From the NCBI GenBank assembly GCA_030429925.1, contig JAUIGQ010000005.1, positions 1-46,101 of the forward strand: a stretch of 46,101 nt of DNA. The letters are read 5' to 3'. The DNA comes from Bacteroidia bacterium. GTDB taxonomy: Bacteria; Bacteroidota; Bacteroidia; Flavobacteriales_E; Vicingaceae. The notes beneath the pieces are model-generated. The model was not told where the DNA came from. It did no database searches and saw nothing but the letters and a program-made list of their open reading frames with translations. This document shows, one piece after another, positions 1-8,621 of this stretch (position 1 is its first letter; every line of letters begins with the position of its first letter). The translations under genes were made by a program, and so were the position numbers.

Positions 1-2
1 GC

Positions 3-1022
3 GCTCAAACCGAACTTATCTTTGATGGAGGATCATGTTGTGTAGACAAGAAAGGGACAGTGATATCTCAGTTGGAATTCTTTAAGGAAGATCTTCAATA
101 TGTGGAAGTAAAAGAAGATACTGTTCAAATAGAGAACAAAGAAGAAAGGGCAAAGAAAAAAGAAGTTGAAAGTGCTGAGAAAAAATATGAATTGATCTAC
201 GAGGCTCTAAGATTGGGCATCAAGGATTACTTCAGAAAGCTCGGTTTTAAGCAAGCCAGTTTGGGTTTGAGTGGAGGGATTGATTCTGCCTTAACCTTGG
301 CAATAGCAGTTGATGCCCTAGGCGCAGAAAATGTGATCCCCATCTTGATGCCATCACAATTCTCTTCAGACCATTCGGTTGACGACTCCGTTCAACTTTG
401 TAAGAATTTGGGTTGCACCTATCATCAGATTCCCATTGAAGAGATCTACAATGCATTCAACCACCAACTCAACCCCATTTTTGGTAATCTTCCTTTCGAC
501 CTTACCGAAGAAAACATTCAAAGCAGGATCAGAGGAACTCTCTTAATGGCTTACACCAATAAATTTGGAACTATTTTATTGAATACTTCCAACAAGAGCG
601 AACTAGCTGTAGGTTATGGAACACTTTACGGAGATATGGCAGGAGGCTTATCTGTTATTGGAGATCTATATAAAACAGAGGTTTTTGAACTTTCAAAGTA
701 TATCAACAGAGAAGAGGAGATCATTCCAACCAACATTATCACCAAAGAGCCTTCAGCAGAGTTGAGACCGGATCAAAAGGATTCAGATTCTCTGCCTGAT
801 TATGAAGATTTGGACCAGATCCTGAAAGCGTACATTGAAGAAAGGAAAGGTCCTTCAGAGATCATAGCAGCAGGTCATGATGAAGAATTGGTAAGAAGAT
901 CTTTGAAGTTGGTCAACATCAACGAGTACAAACGGCATCAAACTCCACCTATCTTAAGAGTATCTCAAAAAGCTTTTGGAATGGGAAGACGAATGCCGAT
1001 AGTTGGAAAATACTTGGCTTAG
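3..1022 (+). CDS. nadE: Glutamine-dependent NAD(+) synthetase, C-terminal part (5' end outside window)
   Basis: The frame is open from position 3, with no start codon needed before the window edge, and the first visible residues (AQTELIFDGGSC) match the end of the nitrilase-type glutaminase domain of two-domain NAD synthetases. The ATP pyrophosphatase domain follows. The PP-loop SGGIDS lies at about codons 90-95 of the visible fragment, followed by NKSELAVGYGTLYGD and the KEPSAELRPDQKD region that binds deamido-NAD and ATP. The enzyme amidates deamido-NAD to NAD in the cytoplasm, the last step of NAD synthesis. A gtg at 60 could be taken for a start, but it lies inside the conserved domain and would give a shortened 320-residue product. 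The gene ends 2 bp before the convergent korB, with no obvious terminator between them. Confidence 0.93.
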   Translation, partial: AQTELIFDGGSCCVDKKGTVISQLEFFKEDLQYVEVKEDTVQIENKEERAKKKEVESAEKKYELIYEALRLGIKDYFRKLGFKQASLGLSGGIDSALTLAIAVDALGAENVIPILMPSQFSSDHSVDDSVQLCKNLGCTYHQIPIEEIYNAFNHQLNPIFGNLPFDLTEENIQSRIRGTLLMAYTNKFGTILLNTSNKSELAVGYGTLYGDMAGGLSVIGDLYKTEVFELSKYINREEEIIPTNIITKEPSAELRPDQKDSDSLPDYEDLDQILKAYIEERKGPSEIIAAGHDEELVRRSLKLVNINEYKRHQTPPILRVSQKAFGMGRRMPIVGKYLA

Positions 1023-1024
1023 GT

Positions 1025-2059
1025 TCAGGATTTTACTTCCCAAACATTGCTACCTCTCAATAATTTATCAAGGTCTCCTTCTCCTTTCTGTCCTTTTGCA
1101 AATTCAAGCTGCTCAGCCATTGCCTCTTCGTATCGATATCTTTCCTCAACATAGAAAATACCGAATGGACGAGGTAGATGACCTTCCACCTGCGGATCAT
1201 CAAAGAAACTGGTCAGCAATTGGGCTTTGAACTTATCCTGCTCGTTGTGGATCCAAAGATCCTCTTTGGAGAAATCATTCAAACTAACAACCTCCGGCTG
1301 ACTCCCATTAAGTCGGATACCCTTGTTGGCTTCCGCTCCAAATACCAGTGGCTGACCATCTTCTAGTATTATAGTTTCATCTGCCTTGCTAGATTTATCA
1401 GTGTAGACTTCAAAAGCACCATCGTTGAACACATTACAGTTCTGATAGATCTCGATCATAGAAGTACCCACATGCTTGCTTCCTCTCAGAAGAACTTCTC
1501 TTTGATGCTTTGGATCTCTATCCATGGTTCGTGCAACAAAAGTTGCATCAGCACCCATACAAAGTTTGAGAGGATTGAACGGATGGTCGATAGAACCAAT
1601 AGGGGTCGACTTGGTCACCTTTCCTTCAGGAGAAGTAGGTGAATATTGTCCTTTGGTCAATCCGTAGATCTCATTATTGAACAAGAGCACATTCAAATCA
1701 AAATTCCTTCTCAGCATATGGATAAGATGGTTTCCACCAATCGACAAGGCATCACCATCACCTGTGATCACCCACACACTGAGGTCAGGTCTGCTGGCTT
1801 TCAGTCCACTGGCTATGGCAGTAGCCCTCCCGTGAATGGAGTGCATACCATAGGTTTCCATATAGTATGGGAATCTTGAAGAACATCCTATACCGGAAAT
1901 AAATACAATATCTTCTTTATCTCTGCCTAGTTCAGGCATGATAGATTGCACTTGCTTGAGGATGGAGTAGTCACCGCAGCCGGGACACCATCTAACATCT
2001 TGATCAGTGCTAAAATCCTTGGAAGTAAGGACTTGTCCGTTTGAATTCTCAGACTTCAT
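1025..2059 (-). CDS. korB: 2-oxoacid (2-oxoglutarate):ferredoxin oxidoreductase, beta subunit
   Basis: This 344-residue protein is the thiamine-diphosphate subunit that, with the upstream gene product, oxidatively decarboxylates 2-oxoglutarate or a related 2-oxoacid to the acyl-CoA while reducing ferredoxin. The WCPGCGDYS signature lies near residues 24-32. The TPP/Mg motif [12 protein letters not shown] and the [11 protein letters not shown] segment follow, as is typical of KorB and VorB beta subunits. Its start codon overlaps the 3' end of korA by 11 bp, so the two are translated from one message and probably coupled. It converges on nadE. Substrate preference cannot be read with certainty; 2-oxoglutarate is inferred from the alpha-subunit architecture common in Bacteroidota. 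Confidence 0.92.
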   Translation of the reverse strand: MKSENSNGQVLTSKDFSTDQDVRWCPGCGDYSILKQVQSIMPELGRDKEDIVFISGIGCSSRFPYYMETYGMHSIHGRATAIASGLKASRPDLSVWVITGDGDALSIGGNHLIHMLRRNFDLNVLLFNNEIYGLTKGQYSPTSPEGKVTKSTPIGSIDHPFNPLKLCMGADATFVARTMDRDPKHQREVLLRGSKHVGTSMIEIYQNCNVFNDGAFEVYTDKSSKADETIILEDGQPLVFGAEANKGIRLNGSQPEVVSLNDFSKEDLWIHNEQDKFKAQLLTSFFDDPQVEGHLPRPFGIFYVEERYRYEEAMAEQLEFAKGQKGEGDLDKLLRGSNVWEVKS

Positions 2060-3890
2060 TCTTTTCTACCTCCTTTTTTATGGTCTCCAAGATCTCCGCA
2101 GCCGTGAATGGAATACCTTTAACTTTATTCAAACCTTTGGCATCCACCAAGAATTCAGACCTGATCAATTTCAACAATTGTCCTTGGTTCATTTCCGGAA
2201 TGATCACCTTCTTAAAATCCCCAAGTATCTCTTTCAAATTCCTAGGAAAGGGATAAATATGTCTTAAGTGAACATGCCCAACTTGCATCCCCATTGCATG
2301 TGCCTCTTTTACCGCTGTTTTCACAACACCGTAAGTAGAACCCCATGATAGCATCAATAACTCTCCTTCCTGAGCTCCATTTTCTACCTTTTGCAAGGGC
2401 AAGTGCTCAGCGATCCTCTCTATTTTCTCTCTTCTTAATCCAACCATTCTCTCATGGTTATCAGGATCGTAAGAAACATCTCCGGTAATATCTGCCTTCT
2501 CCAATCCGCCAATTCTGTGTTCACCGCCTTTTGTACCGGGAGTTACCCAAGATCTTACCAGGTCCAGATTTCTCAGATAAGGCTGATACTCCTCCTTTTG
2601 ATCCCACTCAATACTTTTTATGGCAGGAAGATCTTTTGCCTTTGGAAACTTCCACGGTTCAGAACCATTGGCGATGTATCCATCCGACAAAAAGAAGACC
2701 GGGGTCATATGTTCAATTGCGATCTTACAGGCCTCAAAGATGGTATCAAAACAATCTGAAGGAGAAGATGCAGAGATCACTGGCATTGGAGCCTCACCAT
2801 TTCTGCCATAAACCGCTTGTAGCAGATCTGACTGTTCAGTTTTGGTTGGCAAACCTGTAGAAGGACCACCCCTTTGAACATTGATGATCACCATTGGAAG
2901 TTCTAGCATTACTCCCAAGCCAATTGCTTCTCCTTTTAAGGCTATACCCGGGCCAGAAGAAGCTGTAACTCCCATTTGTCCGCCAAAAGAAGCGCCAATA
3001 ACGGTACAGATGGCTGCAATCTCATCTTCTGCTTGGAAGGTCTTCACACCAAAATTCTTGTGTTTGGCCAATTCGTGTAAGATGTCTGAGGCAGGAGTGA
3101 TCGGATAAGATCCATAGAAAAGATCTCTTTTGGCCATTTTGGAAGCTGCGATCAATCCAAGTGCAGTAGCCTGGTTTCCCATGATGTTCCTATACTCACC
3201 TTTATCTAGTTGAGCTGCTCTGACATTATATCTTGAAGTAAAAGTCTCAGAAGTATCGGCAAAATTATATCCTGCCTTTAGGACTCTTAAGTTAGCATCT
3301 ATAAGCTCCGGACTCTTTTTAAACTTTTCTCTAATGAATTTTTCGGTAGCGGCGAGATCTCTATTGTACATATAATATAGAAAGCCAAGAACGAACATAT
3401 TCCTACTTCGATCCACTTCTTTCTTTCCCAGACCACTATCTACCAATGCCATGCGAGTCATTTTGCTCACATCAATAGCAATGGTTCTATAATCATTCAG
3501 CGTTCCATCTTCCAATGGATTGCTTTCATATTCTGCTAATTTGAGGTTTCTTGCATTGAAACCATCGGTATTCACGATGACTGTACCGCTCTTTTTCAAT
3601 CGAGACAGGTTCACTTTGAAGGCAGCGGCATTCATTGCTACCAATACATCACAGACATCGCCCGGTGTAGCTACTTCTACACTACCAAACTGCAATTGAA
3701 ATCCGGACACACCCGCTAAGGTTCCTTGAGGTGCTCTGATCTCAGCCGGGAAATTTGGAAAGGTGCTAACGTCATTTCCAAATAGTGCGTTTGTATTGGT
3801 GAATTGCGTACCTGTAAGTTGGATCCCATCACCGGAATCACCCGCAAATACTATTGTTACTTCTTTCTTCTCTTCTACGATCTTTGCCAT
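2049..3890 (-). CDS. korA: 2-oxoacid (2-oxoglutarate):ferredoxin oxidoreductase, fused gamma-alpha subunit
   Basis: At 613 residues this is the long alpha subunit with the gamma domain fused at its N-terminus. The gamma domain begins with the glycine-rich [11 protein letters not shown] segment near residue 18. The pyrimidine-binding alpha domain carries the [16 protein letters not shown] stretch and a transketolase-like C-terminal domain. The complex feeds electrons to ferredoxin and can replace or supplement 2-oxoglutarate dehydrogenase in the TCA cycle. It is first in the korA-korB operon. A perfect TAnnTTTG box lies 22 nt upstream of the ATG. The gene diverges from the fadL-like gene across a 123-bp spacer. 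Confidence 0.93.
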   Translation of the reverse strand: MAKIVEEKKEVTIVFAGDSGDGIQLTGTQFTNTNALFGNDVSTFPNFPAEIRAPQGTLAGVSGFQLQFGSVEVATPGDVCDVLVAMNAAAFKVNLSRLKKSGTVIVNTDGFNARNLKLAEYESNPLEDGTLNDYRTIAIDVSKMTRMALVDSGLGKKEVDRSRNMFVLGFLYYMYNRDLAATEKFIREKFKKSPELIDANLRVLKAGYNFADTSETFTSRYNVRAAQLDKGEYRNIMGNQATALGLIAASKMAKRDLFYGSYPITPASDILHELAKHKNFGVKTFQAEDEIAAICTVIGASFGGQMGVTASSGPGIALKGEAIGLGVMLELPMVIINVQRGGPSTGLPTKTEQSDLLQAVYGRNGEAPMPVISASSPSDCFDTIFEACKIAIEHMTPVFFLSDGYIANGSEPWKFPKAKDLPAIKSIEWDQKEEYQPYLRNLDLVRSWVTPGTKGGEHRIGGLEKADITGDVSYDPDNHERMVGLRREKIERIAEHLPLQKVENGAQEGELLMLSWGSTYGVVKTAVKEAHAMGMQVGHVHLRHIYPFPRNLKEILGDFKKVIIPEMNQGQLLKLIRSEFLVDAKGLNKVKGIPFTAAEILETIKKEVEKNEV

Positions 3891-3912
3891 TATGGCTCTA
3901 TTTCTTAGGGGA

Positions 3913-3920
3913 CAAAAGTA
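3913..3920 (-). promoter_or_regulatory. Putative korAB promoter, -7 box
   Basis: Read on the minus strand the box is TACTTTTG, a perfect match to the Bacteroidota -7 consensus TAnnTTTG, ending 22 nt before the korA ATG. No convincing -33 TTG sits at the expected spacing, so the call rests on the -7 element alone. Confidence 0.45.
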
Positions 3921-3981
3921 CCCAGAATACAGCTATTAAACATAGTCTTTGGCTAAGGGTTCAGAGGAGAGAAAATTTTTA

Positions 3982-3989
3982 TACTTTTA
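3982..3989 (+). promoter_or_regulatory. Possible fadL-like gene promoter, -7 box
   Basis: TACTTTTA matches TAnnTTTG in all but the last base and ends 24 nt before the ATG at 4014. No -33 element is evident. This is a weak call. Confidence 0.25.
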
Positions 3990-4013
3990 AGAAATATTTA
4001 CAATTACTTAATA

Positions 4014-5231
4014 ATGATGAAAAGAAGATTATTGCCTCTTTTGGCATTCATACCCTTCTTGGCAAATGCCGGCGGATTTCAGGTAAACCTGCAAGGCACC
4101 AAGCAAACAGGAATGGGTCACCTTGGGACGAGTTTTTATTTAGGGGCATCCAGCGCCTATTTCAACCCGGCCATGATGGGCATGGATTCCTCAAAAGTGA
4201 ACATAGAAGCTGGTGCCTCAGGCATTATTGGCTTTGCTGCATACCAGAATCAAGGTACCGGTTTAGTAGAAAGAACAGATAATCCATTGGGTACTCCCTT
4301 TTACCTCTATGGAACCTACAAGATCAACGAGCAGTTTACAGCAGGACTTGCGGTTTACACTCCATTTGGTAATCGAGTAGCATGGGAAGAAGATTGGTCG
4401 GGAAGATATCTGATCCAGGATATTAGCCTATCTGCCATCTTTATTCAACCCACTGTTTCTTATAAAGTAAATGATATGATCAGCGTTGGAGCCGGCTTCA
4501 CCTATGTAATGGGAGCAGTTGAGATCAACAGAGATCTTCCAACTCCTATAGGCAATGATGCAAGTGTGAACTTGCAAGGAGATGCAACAGGATTTGGATT
4601 TAACGCAGGAGTTCATATTCAAGCCACAGATAAGTTGTCTATTGGAATCACCCACCGATCACAAGTAAATATCCAATTGGATGGCGGAGATGCTGATTTC
4701 ACAGTTGATCCAGCCCTGGAAAGCAGTTTCCCTGATACGAAATTTGACTCAGAGCTTCCTTTGCCATCAACCAGTTCTTTGGGAGTAGCCTACCAGGTGA
4801 ACGATGATCTATTGGTATCTATAGAAGGAAACTTTGTAGGATGGGATGCTTATGAATCCTTGGATTTCGACTTTGAAGAGGAAACAGCCTCATTGAAAGA
4901 TTCAGAGAATCCAAGAAATTATGAAAGTCAGTTGATCATCAGAGCAGGAGCTCAATATTCAGTAATGGATAATCTAAATGTAAGAGGTGGAGTTTATTAT
5001 GACCCTTCTCCAATAAAGGATGACCTTTTCAACCCTGAAACACCAAATACTGATAACCTTGGTCTAACACTAGGTGGAAGTTACAGCATAAATGAAAACT
5101 TAACCATTGATGCCTCTTTCTTGTATATCTACGGATTTGAGAGAGAATCTTCGTATGAACCATCAGGGTTCGGAGGAAAGTATAAGACTAGATCTTATAT
5201 TCCGGGAATTGGTGTGAACTACAAATTTTAA
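4014..5231 (+). CDS. OmpP1/FadL/TodX family outer-membrane transporter
   Basis: This 405-residue protein starts with a signal peptide cleaved at about residue 19 (LANA|GGFQV). The mature N-terminus has the family hallmarks: GGFQVN, the glycine-rich SFYLGASSAYFNPAMM segment, and a series of amphipathic beta strands ending in GIGVNYKF with a terminal aromatic residue. FadL-type proteins are 14-strand outer-membrane barrels plugged by their N-terminus, and they let long-chain fatty acids or other hydrophobic molecules diffuse in. The next gene, 20 bp downstream, encodes an SGNH-hydrolase lipoprotein, so the pair may release and import lipid-derived substrates. The substrate is not readable from sequence. 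Two adjacent ATGs (4014 and 4017) are both possible starts. Confidence 0.9.
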   Translation: MMKRRLLPLLAFIPFLANAGGFQVNLQGTKQTGMGHLGTSFYLGASSAYFNPAMMGMDSSKVNIEAGASGIIGFAAYQNQGTGLVERTDNPLGTPFYLYGTYKINEQFTAGLAVYTPFGNRVAWEEDWSGRYLIQDISLSAIFIQPTVSYKVNDMISVGAGFTYVMGAVEINRDLPTPIGNDASVNLQGDATGFGFNAGVHIQATDKLSIGITHRSQVNIQLDGGDADFTVDPALESSFPDTKFDSELPLPSTSSLGVAYQVNDDLLVSIEGNFVGWDAYESLDFDFEEETASLKDSENPRNYESQLIIRAGAQYSVMDNLNVRGGVYYDPSPIKDDLFNPETPNTDNLGLTLGGSYSINENLTIDASFLYIYGFERESSYEPSGFGGKYKTRSYIPGIGVNYKF

Positions 5232-5251
5232 GAGCATAAAGAAATAGAATT

Positions 5252-6778
5252 ATGAAAAAGATATTTAATAAAGCGTTATATATATTACCTCTAGCCTTTC
5301 TCTATGGTTGTGAGCCGGAATTTGACGATGTTGAGTTCACAGCAGGGGGAACTGCTAACTTTACAACAACTGTCGCAGTTGGGAACTCTTTATTTGCAGG
5401 ATTTCAAAGTAATGCCTTGAGTGCAGAGGGACAAGAAAACTCATTGCCAAACATGATAGCAACACAGCTTCAACAGGTAGGCGGAGGTGATTTTAAACAA
5501 CCAATTATACCTGGTAATGCTGGTGTTAAAGGTGTGGGCTTGATCCCAAATGCTCAATTAACTCAAATGGGATTTGTGCTTCCAGAATTTAAGTTAACCT
5601 ACACTACTGATTGCAGGAATGTCACAAGCCTTGGTCCATCGTTAATTCCTTCTGGAGTTGACGCCAATAAAGTGCCATTAGCAAAGTATCAAGCACCTGA
5701 ATTCTTCAATCCAATAACAAGCTCAGGACCATACAATAATGTAAGCGCTCCAGGAGCAAAAGCAGTCCATTTGGGAATAGCTGGATATGGTGCTCTCAAT
5801 CCATATTTTGGAAGATTTGGGGGCTCGACTGAATCAATGTTAAGTGTTGCTGCAAAAGCCAACCATACTTTCTTCATGTTGTGGATTGGGAATAATGATG
5901 TGCTAAGCTATGCTACTAAAGGTGGAGAAGAGGGAGGCGACCCGATCACCCCACAAGCCACTTTTGAAGGCGCATATTCAGGAGCGCTAGATGCCCTAAC
6001 CTCAAATGGTCAAAAAGGAGTGGTAGCCAATGTACCTTATGTTACATCTATTCCACATTTCTATGCAATTCCTAATGGAACAGATGCCCTAACACAAAGT
6101 CAAGCTGACTCTTTAATGGATCCTATTGCAGGTTATGGAGGGTACAATGCATTATTGGACGCAGCCGTTCAAATAGCAGCGCAAAAGCCTTGGATTACTT
6201 TCACTCAAGAAGAAGCTAACCGAAGAAAGATTCAATTTACAGCTGGTCAATTTAGTGGATTTGTAATCGTTGACAACGATCTATCAAACTTGATGGATAC
6301 AGCATACACCTCGGTTAACCCAAGTTTTGCAGGAGCTGCCAAACTAAGGCAATTAAAGCCTGGAGAACTAATGACACTTGCAACTCCAACTGACTCTCTT
6401 AAATGTCATAAAATGGGCACTAAATTCCCTCTACCTGGTAAATATTGCCTAACAAATTCTGAAATATCTAAGATAATTAGTGCTACTGATGCATTCAACA
6501 GCTTCATCAAGAGTGAAGCATCATCAAGAGGACTAGCCTTCTTCGACGCCAATGCAAGAATGCAAGAGCTATCTACAACCGGAATCACTGTTAGTGGAAT
6601 TGGTTTCAATGCAGACTTCATTTCCGGAGGTGCTTTCTCTTTAGATGGTGTTCATCCTTCTACAAGAGGTTATGCAATCTTGGCAAATGATTTCATAGAT
6701 GCGATCAACTCAACCTATTCGGCAAATATTCCTAAGGTTGATGTAGCTTCTTATCAAGCTATAGAAGTAACGAACTAG
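5252..6778 (+). CDS. SGNH/GDSL-hydrolase-like lipoprotein
   Basis: This 508-residue protein has a lipoprotein signal ending in LYGC, with Cys20 as the lipidated residue. The acidic stretch EPEFDD follows, resembling the surface-export signals seen after the cysteine in Bacteroidota lipoproteins. SGNH blocks are visible: GNSLFAG with the presumed nucleophile Ser46 (Asn in place of the usual Asp of GDSL), WIGNND (block III), and DGVHPSTRGY near the C-terminus, holding the catalytic Asp and His. At over 500 residues it is longer than simple GDSL esterases because of large inserts between the blocks. It is predicted to be an esterase or lipase at the outer membrane. It lies 20 bp after the FadL-like gene and is followed by a terminator, so the two form one unit. 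Confidence 0.82.
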   Translation: MKKIFNKALYILPLAFLYGCEPEFDDVEFTAGGTANFTTTVAVGNSLFAGFQSNALSAEGQENSLPNMIATQLQQVGGGDFKQPIIPGNAGVKGVGLIPNAQLTQMGFVLPEFKLTYTTDCRNVTSLGPSLIPSGVDANKVPLAKYQAPEFFNPITSSGPYNNVSAPGAKAVHLGIAGYGALNPYFGRFGGSTESMLSVAAKANHTFFMLWIGNNDVLSYATKGGEEGGDPITPQATFEGAYSGALDALTSNGQKGVVANVPYVTSIPHFYAIPNGTDALTQSQADSLMDPIAGYGGYNALLDAAVQIAAQKPWITFTQEEANRRKIQFTAGQFSGFVIVDNDLSNLMDTAYTSVNPSFAGAAKLRQLKPGELMTLATPTDSLKCHKMGTKFPLPGKYCLTNSEISKIISATDAFNSFIKSEASSRGLAFFDANARMQELSTTGITVSGIGFNADFISGGAFSLDGVHPSTRGYAILANDFIDAINSTYSANIPKVDVASYQAIEVTN

Positions 6779-6801
6779 AGGGATAAAATAATTTTTCTTT
6801 T

Positions 6802-6832
6802 AAAGCCTTCATCTTAGGATGAAGGCTTTTTT
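6802..6832 (+). terminator. Rho-independent terminator after the fadL-SGNH unit
   Basis: A perfect 12-bp stem (6802-6813 with 6818-6829) encloses a four-base loop TTAG and runs into a T tract, 23 bp after the SGNH stop codon. The A-rich left arm also allows weaker activity in the other direction. Confidence 0.9.
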
Positions 6833-6982
6833 GTTGGTGGCATTGGATTGCCTTTGGTGTTGAAAATTCCAATTTTACATAAAGTCAGGCTGAGTTCCGT
6901 GCCCGCCTGCCTTCGCATAGCTTCAGCCAACAAGACCGGCGGGTTTCACGTCCACCAAATATTTTCTTATATCACCGATACT

Positions 6983-7510
6983 TTCTTTGGCCTTTGTTCA
7001 TTTTCTTTTGTGTGAAAAGAAAACGAACCAAAAGAAAGCACAGGCGCACAGAAAATTCTCCTCTCCGCTCATGAAAGCCAAGTTAGGCCGAATGATCTCC
7101 AAGGCAAGCTTGGAGCTTTTCTCTTAACTAAGTTTTCATTTCGTTTCAAGAAGAATTATTCTGTGAAGCCAACTATATCCTGCCCTTGGCAGGATAATGA
7201 GCGTGAGCCAGATTCTGTGGCCTTGCTTCGCCGAAGCGGCTGCGCGATTTCAAGCGGACCAGTACACTTTATCATGCCACAGGTATGATGGGTCTGGCCT
7301 CGTTTGAATTTGAAGAATTACCAGCTTAAATGAAACGCAAGCGAACCCTTGTTTGAGCACAGCCATCCTTCCCCGATTAAGTCGGGAGGGATAATGGCGT
7401 TTGCGAGTTGGGGTGAGCTAGTGGAATGTAGCTGAGTAATTCAAGAAATTTAAATGTAGCCTTGAATTTTTTGGTTCGTTTTTGTTTCAAGACAAAAATG
7501 AACAAGGAGA
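6983..7510. repeat. Non-coding element of about 530 bp with hairpins at both ends
   Basis: The 770 bp between the SGNH gene and gatC holds no credible coding frame. A left hairpin (6998-7011 with 7017-7030, one G-T mismatch) and a right hairpin (7474-7485 with 7492-7503) have related sequences: the right one, reverse-complemented, resembles the left one, including GTTCATTTT before the loop and ACGAACCAAAA after it. The interior contains further short stems, for example around 7092-7110 (CTCCAAG/CTTGGAG), 7170-7190, 7370-7390 (CCCGA/TCGGG) and 7438-7468 (AATTCAAG/CTTGAATT). The arrangement suggests a non-autonomous, structured intergenic repeat rather than a gene. The stretch 6840-6982, GC-rich around 6900-6950, shows nothing else that I can name. 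Confidence 0.55.
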
Positions 7511-7548
7511 TTATTTAGAAATTAATTAGCTACAGCTGCTAGCAAGAG

Positions 7549-7842
7549 CTACTCCCGATCCAATACCTTCGGTACTCTGATATAATCTGAATCCTTATCC
7601 GGAGCATTCTTCAAGGCATCCTCTTGACTGATGTCCTGCTTCATCTCATCTTCTCTCATACGAGCTTCTTCTTCCAGCATATAGATCAAAGGTTCTACAC
7701 CTTCCGTATCTACTTCATTCAGCTTTTCTATGAGTGCCAAGATATTGTTGAGATCCTTTACGATCTCTTTTTTCTCCACCTCCGAAAATTCCAGTCGGGC
7801 TAGGTCGGCTATTCTGTCTACTGTCTTTGAATCTACACTCAT
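7549..7842 (-). CDS. gatC: Asp-tRNA(Asn)/Glu-tRNA(Gln) amidotransferase subunit C
   Basis: This 97-residue protein has the typical GatC start (VDRIADLARLEFSEVEK), the central LNNILALIEKLNEVDTEGVEPL helix and turn, and the C-terminal DSDYIRVPKVL tail that wraps around GatA. GatC stabilises the GatCAB complex, which converts misacylated Glu-tRNA(Gln) or Asp-tRNA(Asn) to the correct amide. It begins 5 bp after the end of the acyltransferase gene upstream and is presumably cotranscribed with it. The other subunit genes, gatA and gatB, are not in this window, which is common in Bacteroidota. Confidence 0.93.
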   Translation of the reverse strand: MSVDSKTVDRIADLARLEFSEVEKKEIVKDLNNILALIEKLNEVDTEGVEPLIYMLEEEARMREDEMKQDISQEDALKNAPDKDSDYIRVPKVLDRE

Positions 7843-7847
7843 CTAAT

Positions 7848-8585
7848 TTACTTTTCCAAGGCTGAGGCAATTACCTCTCTGCATTGCTCCCGCAAAATTA
7901 GTAAATCATCTCCTTTCAATTCGGTGGTGTAAATAGGAGGGTGAATGATCACCCTTGCCTTCCCCGGTCGGCTGCTTGCACCAAACTTTGTTGAATCTTC
8001 CAGGATCTTGTAATTGTCTAAAAAGGTTACTGGAACAATTGGCAAACTCAACTCCAAAGCTATTCTGAAAGCTCCATTCTTAAAAGGCCTCAGCTCAGGA
8101 GCCTTCTTTGAAATAGTACCCTCGGGAAAGATCACCACATTCTTGCCTTTCTTCAATCTTTCTCTCACTTCCATCAATGAACGATGAGCCTCTTTGGCAT
8201 TTGATCTATTTACCAAGATATTCAATTTCTTAAAGAACAATTTAAAGAGTGGGATCTTTCCCAGTTCTTGCTTGCCAAGAAAAATAAAATAGTGGGGAAA
8301 TACTGCATACAATATGAGGATATCAATATAGGAAGTGTGATTCGGGCATATCAAATAGCATACTTCTTCATCCTGGGGTATACTTCCCTTGATATCTGTC
8401 CGCACTCCTACCAAAAACAAGATCAGCCTCGAATGAAAGCGGGTTAGCTTGAATCCGTAGTAAAGCAATCCATCTAAATTCAGAAAGAAAAGATAAAGTG
8501 GAAAGAGAAGTAACAAGGTCAAAACCAGCACTAAACCCAAGTACAATTTCCACAATAGTTGCAGCGCCGCTTTTACCCACTTCAT
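7848..8585 (-). CDS. plsC: 1-acyl-sn-glycerol-3-phosphate acyltransferase (PlsC family)
   Basis: Starting at the ATG at 8585 gives 245 residues. An N-terminal hydrophobic helix lies at about residues 8-35. The acyltransferase motif NHTSYID carries the catalytic His83 and Asp88 (HX4D). The glycerophosphate-binding FPEGT motif and the LSLPIVPV segment follow. The enzyme acylates lysophosphatidic acid to phosphatidic acid at the inner membrane. Longer frames are open up to 8675, but they would run into trpS and past a perfect promoter box at 8591-8598; the ATG at 8585 lies only 5 nt from that box, which fixes the start. The gene is followed at 5 bp by gatC. Confidence 0.88.
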   Translation of the reverse strand: MKWVKAALQLLWKLYLGLVLVLTLLLLFPLYLFFLNLDGLLYYGFKLTRFHSRLILFLVGVRTDIKGSIPQDEEVCYLICPNHTSYIDILILYAVFPHYFIFLGKQELGKIPLFKLFFKKLNILVNRSNAKEAHRSLMEVRERLKKGKNVVIFPEGTISKKAPELRPFKNGAFRIALELSLPIVPVTFLDNYKILEDSTKFGASSRPGKARVIIHPPIYTTELKGDDLLILREQCREVIASALEK

Positions 8586-8590
8586 CAACT

Positions 8591-8598
8591 CAAAAATA
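8591..8598 (-). promoter_or_regulatory. plsC promoter -7 box, leaderless arrangement
   Basis: On the minus strand the box reads TATTTTTG, a perfect TAnnTTTG, ending 5 nt before the plsC ATG. Since the box is centred near -7, transcription should begin within one or two bases of the start codon. Confidence 0.55.
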
Positions 8599-8609
8599 GG
8601 ACAAATTTG

Positions 8610-8617
8610 TATTTTTG
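8610..8617 (+). promoter_or_regulatory. trpS promoter -7 box, leaderless arrangement
   Basis: TATTTTTG is a perfect TAnnTTTG and ends 4 nt before the trpS ATG. It is the mirror image of the plsC box 11 bp away, and the 10-bp palindrome ACAAATTTGT (8601-8610) lies between and partly within them. The two promoters must overlap. Confidence 0.55.
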
Positions 8618-8621
8618 AACG

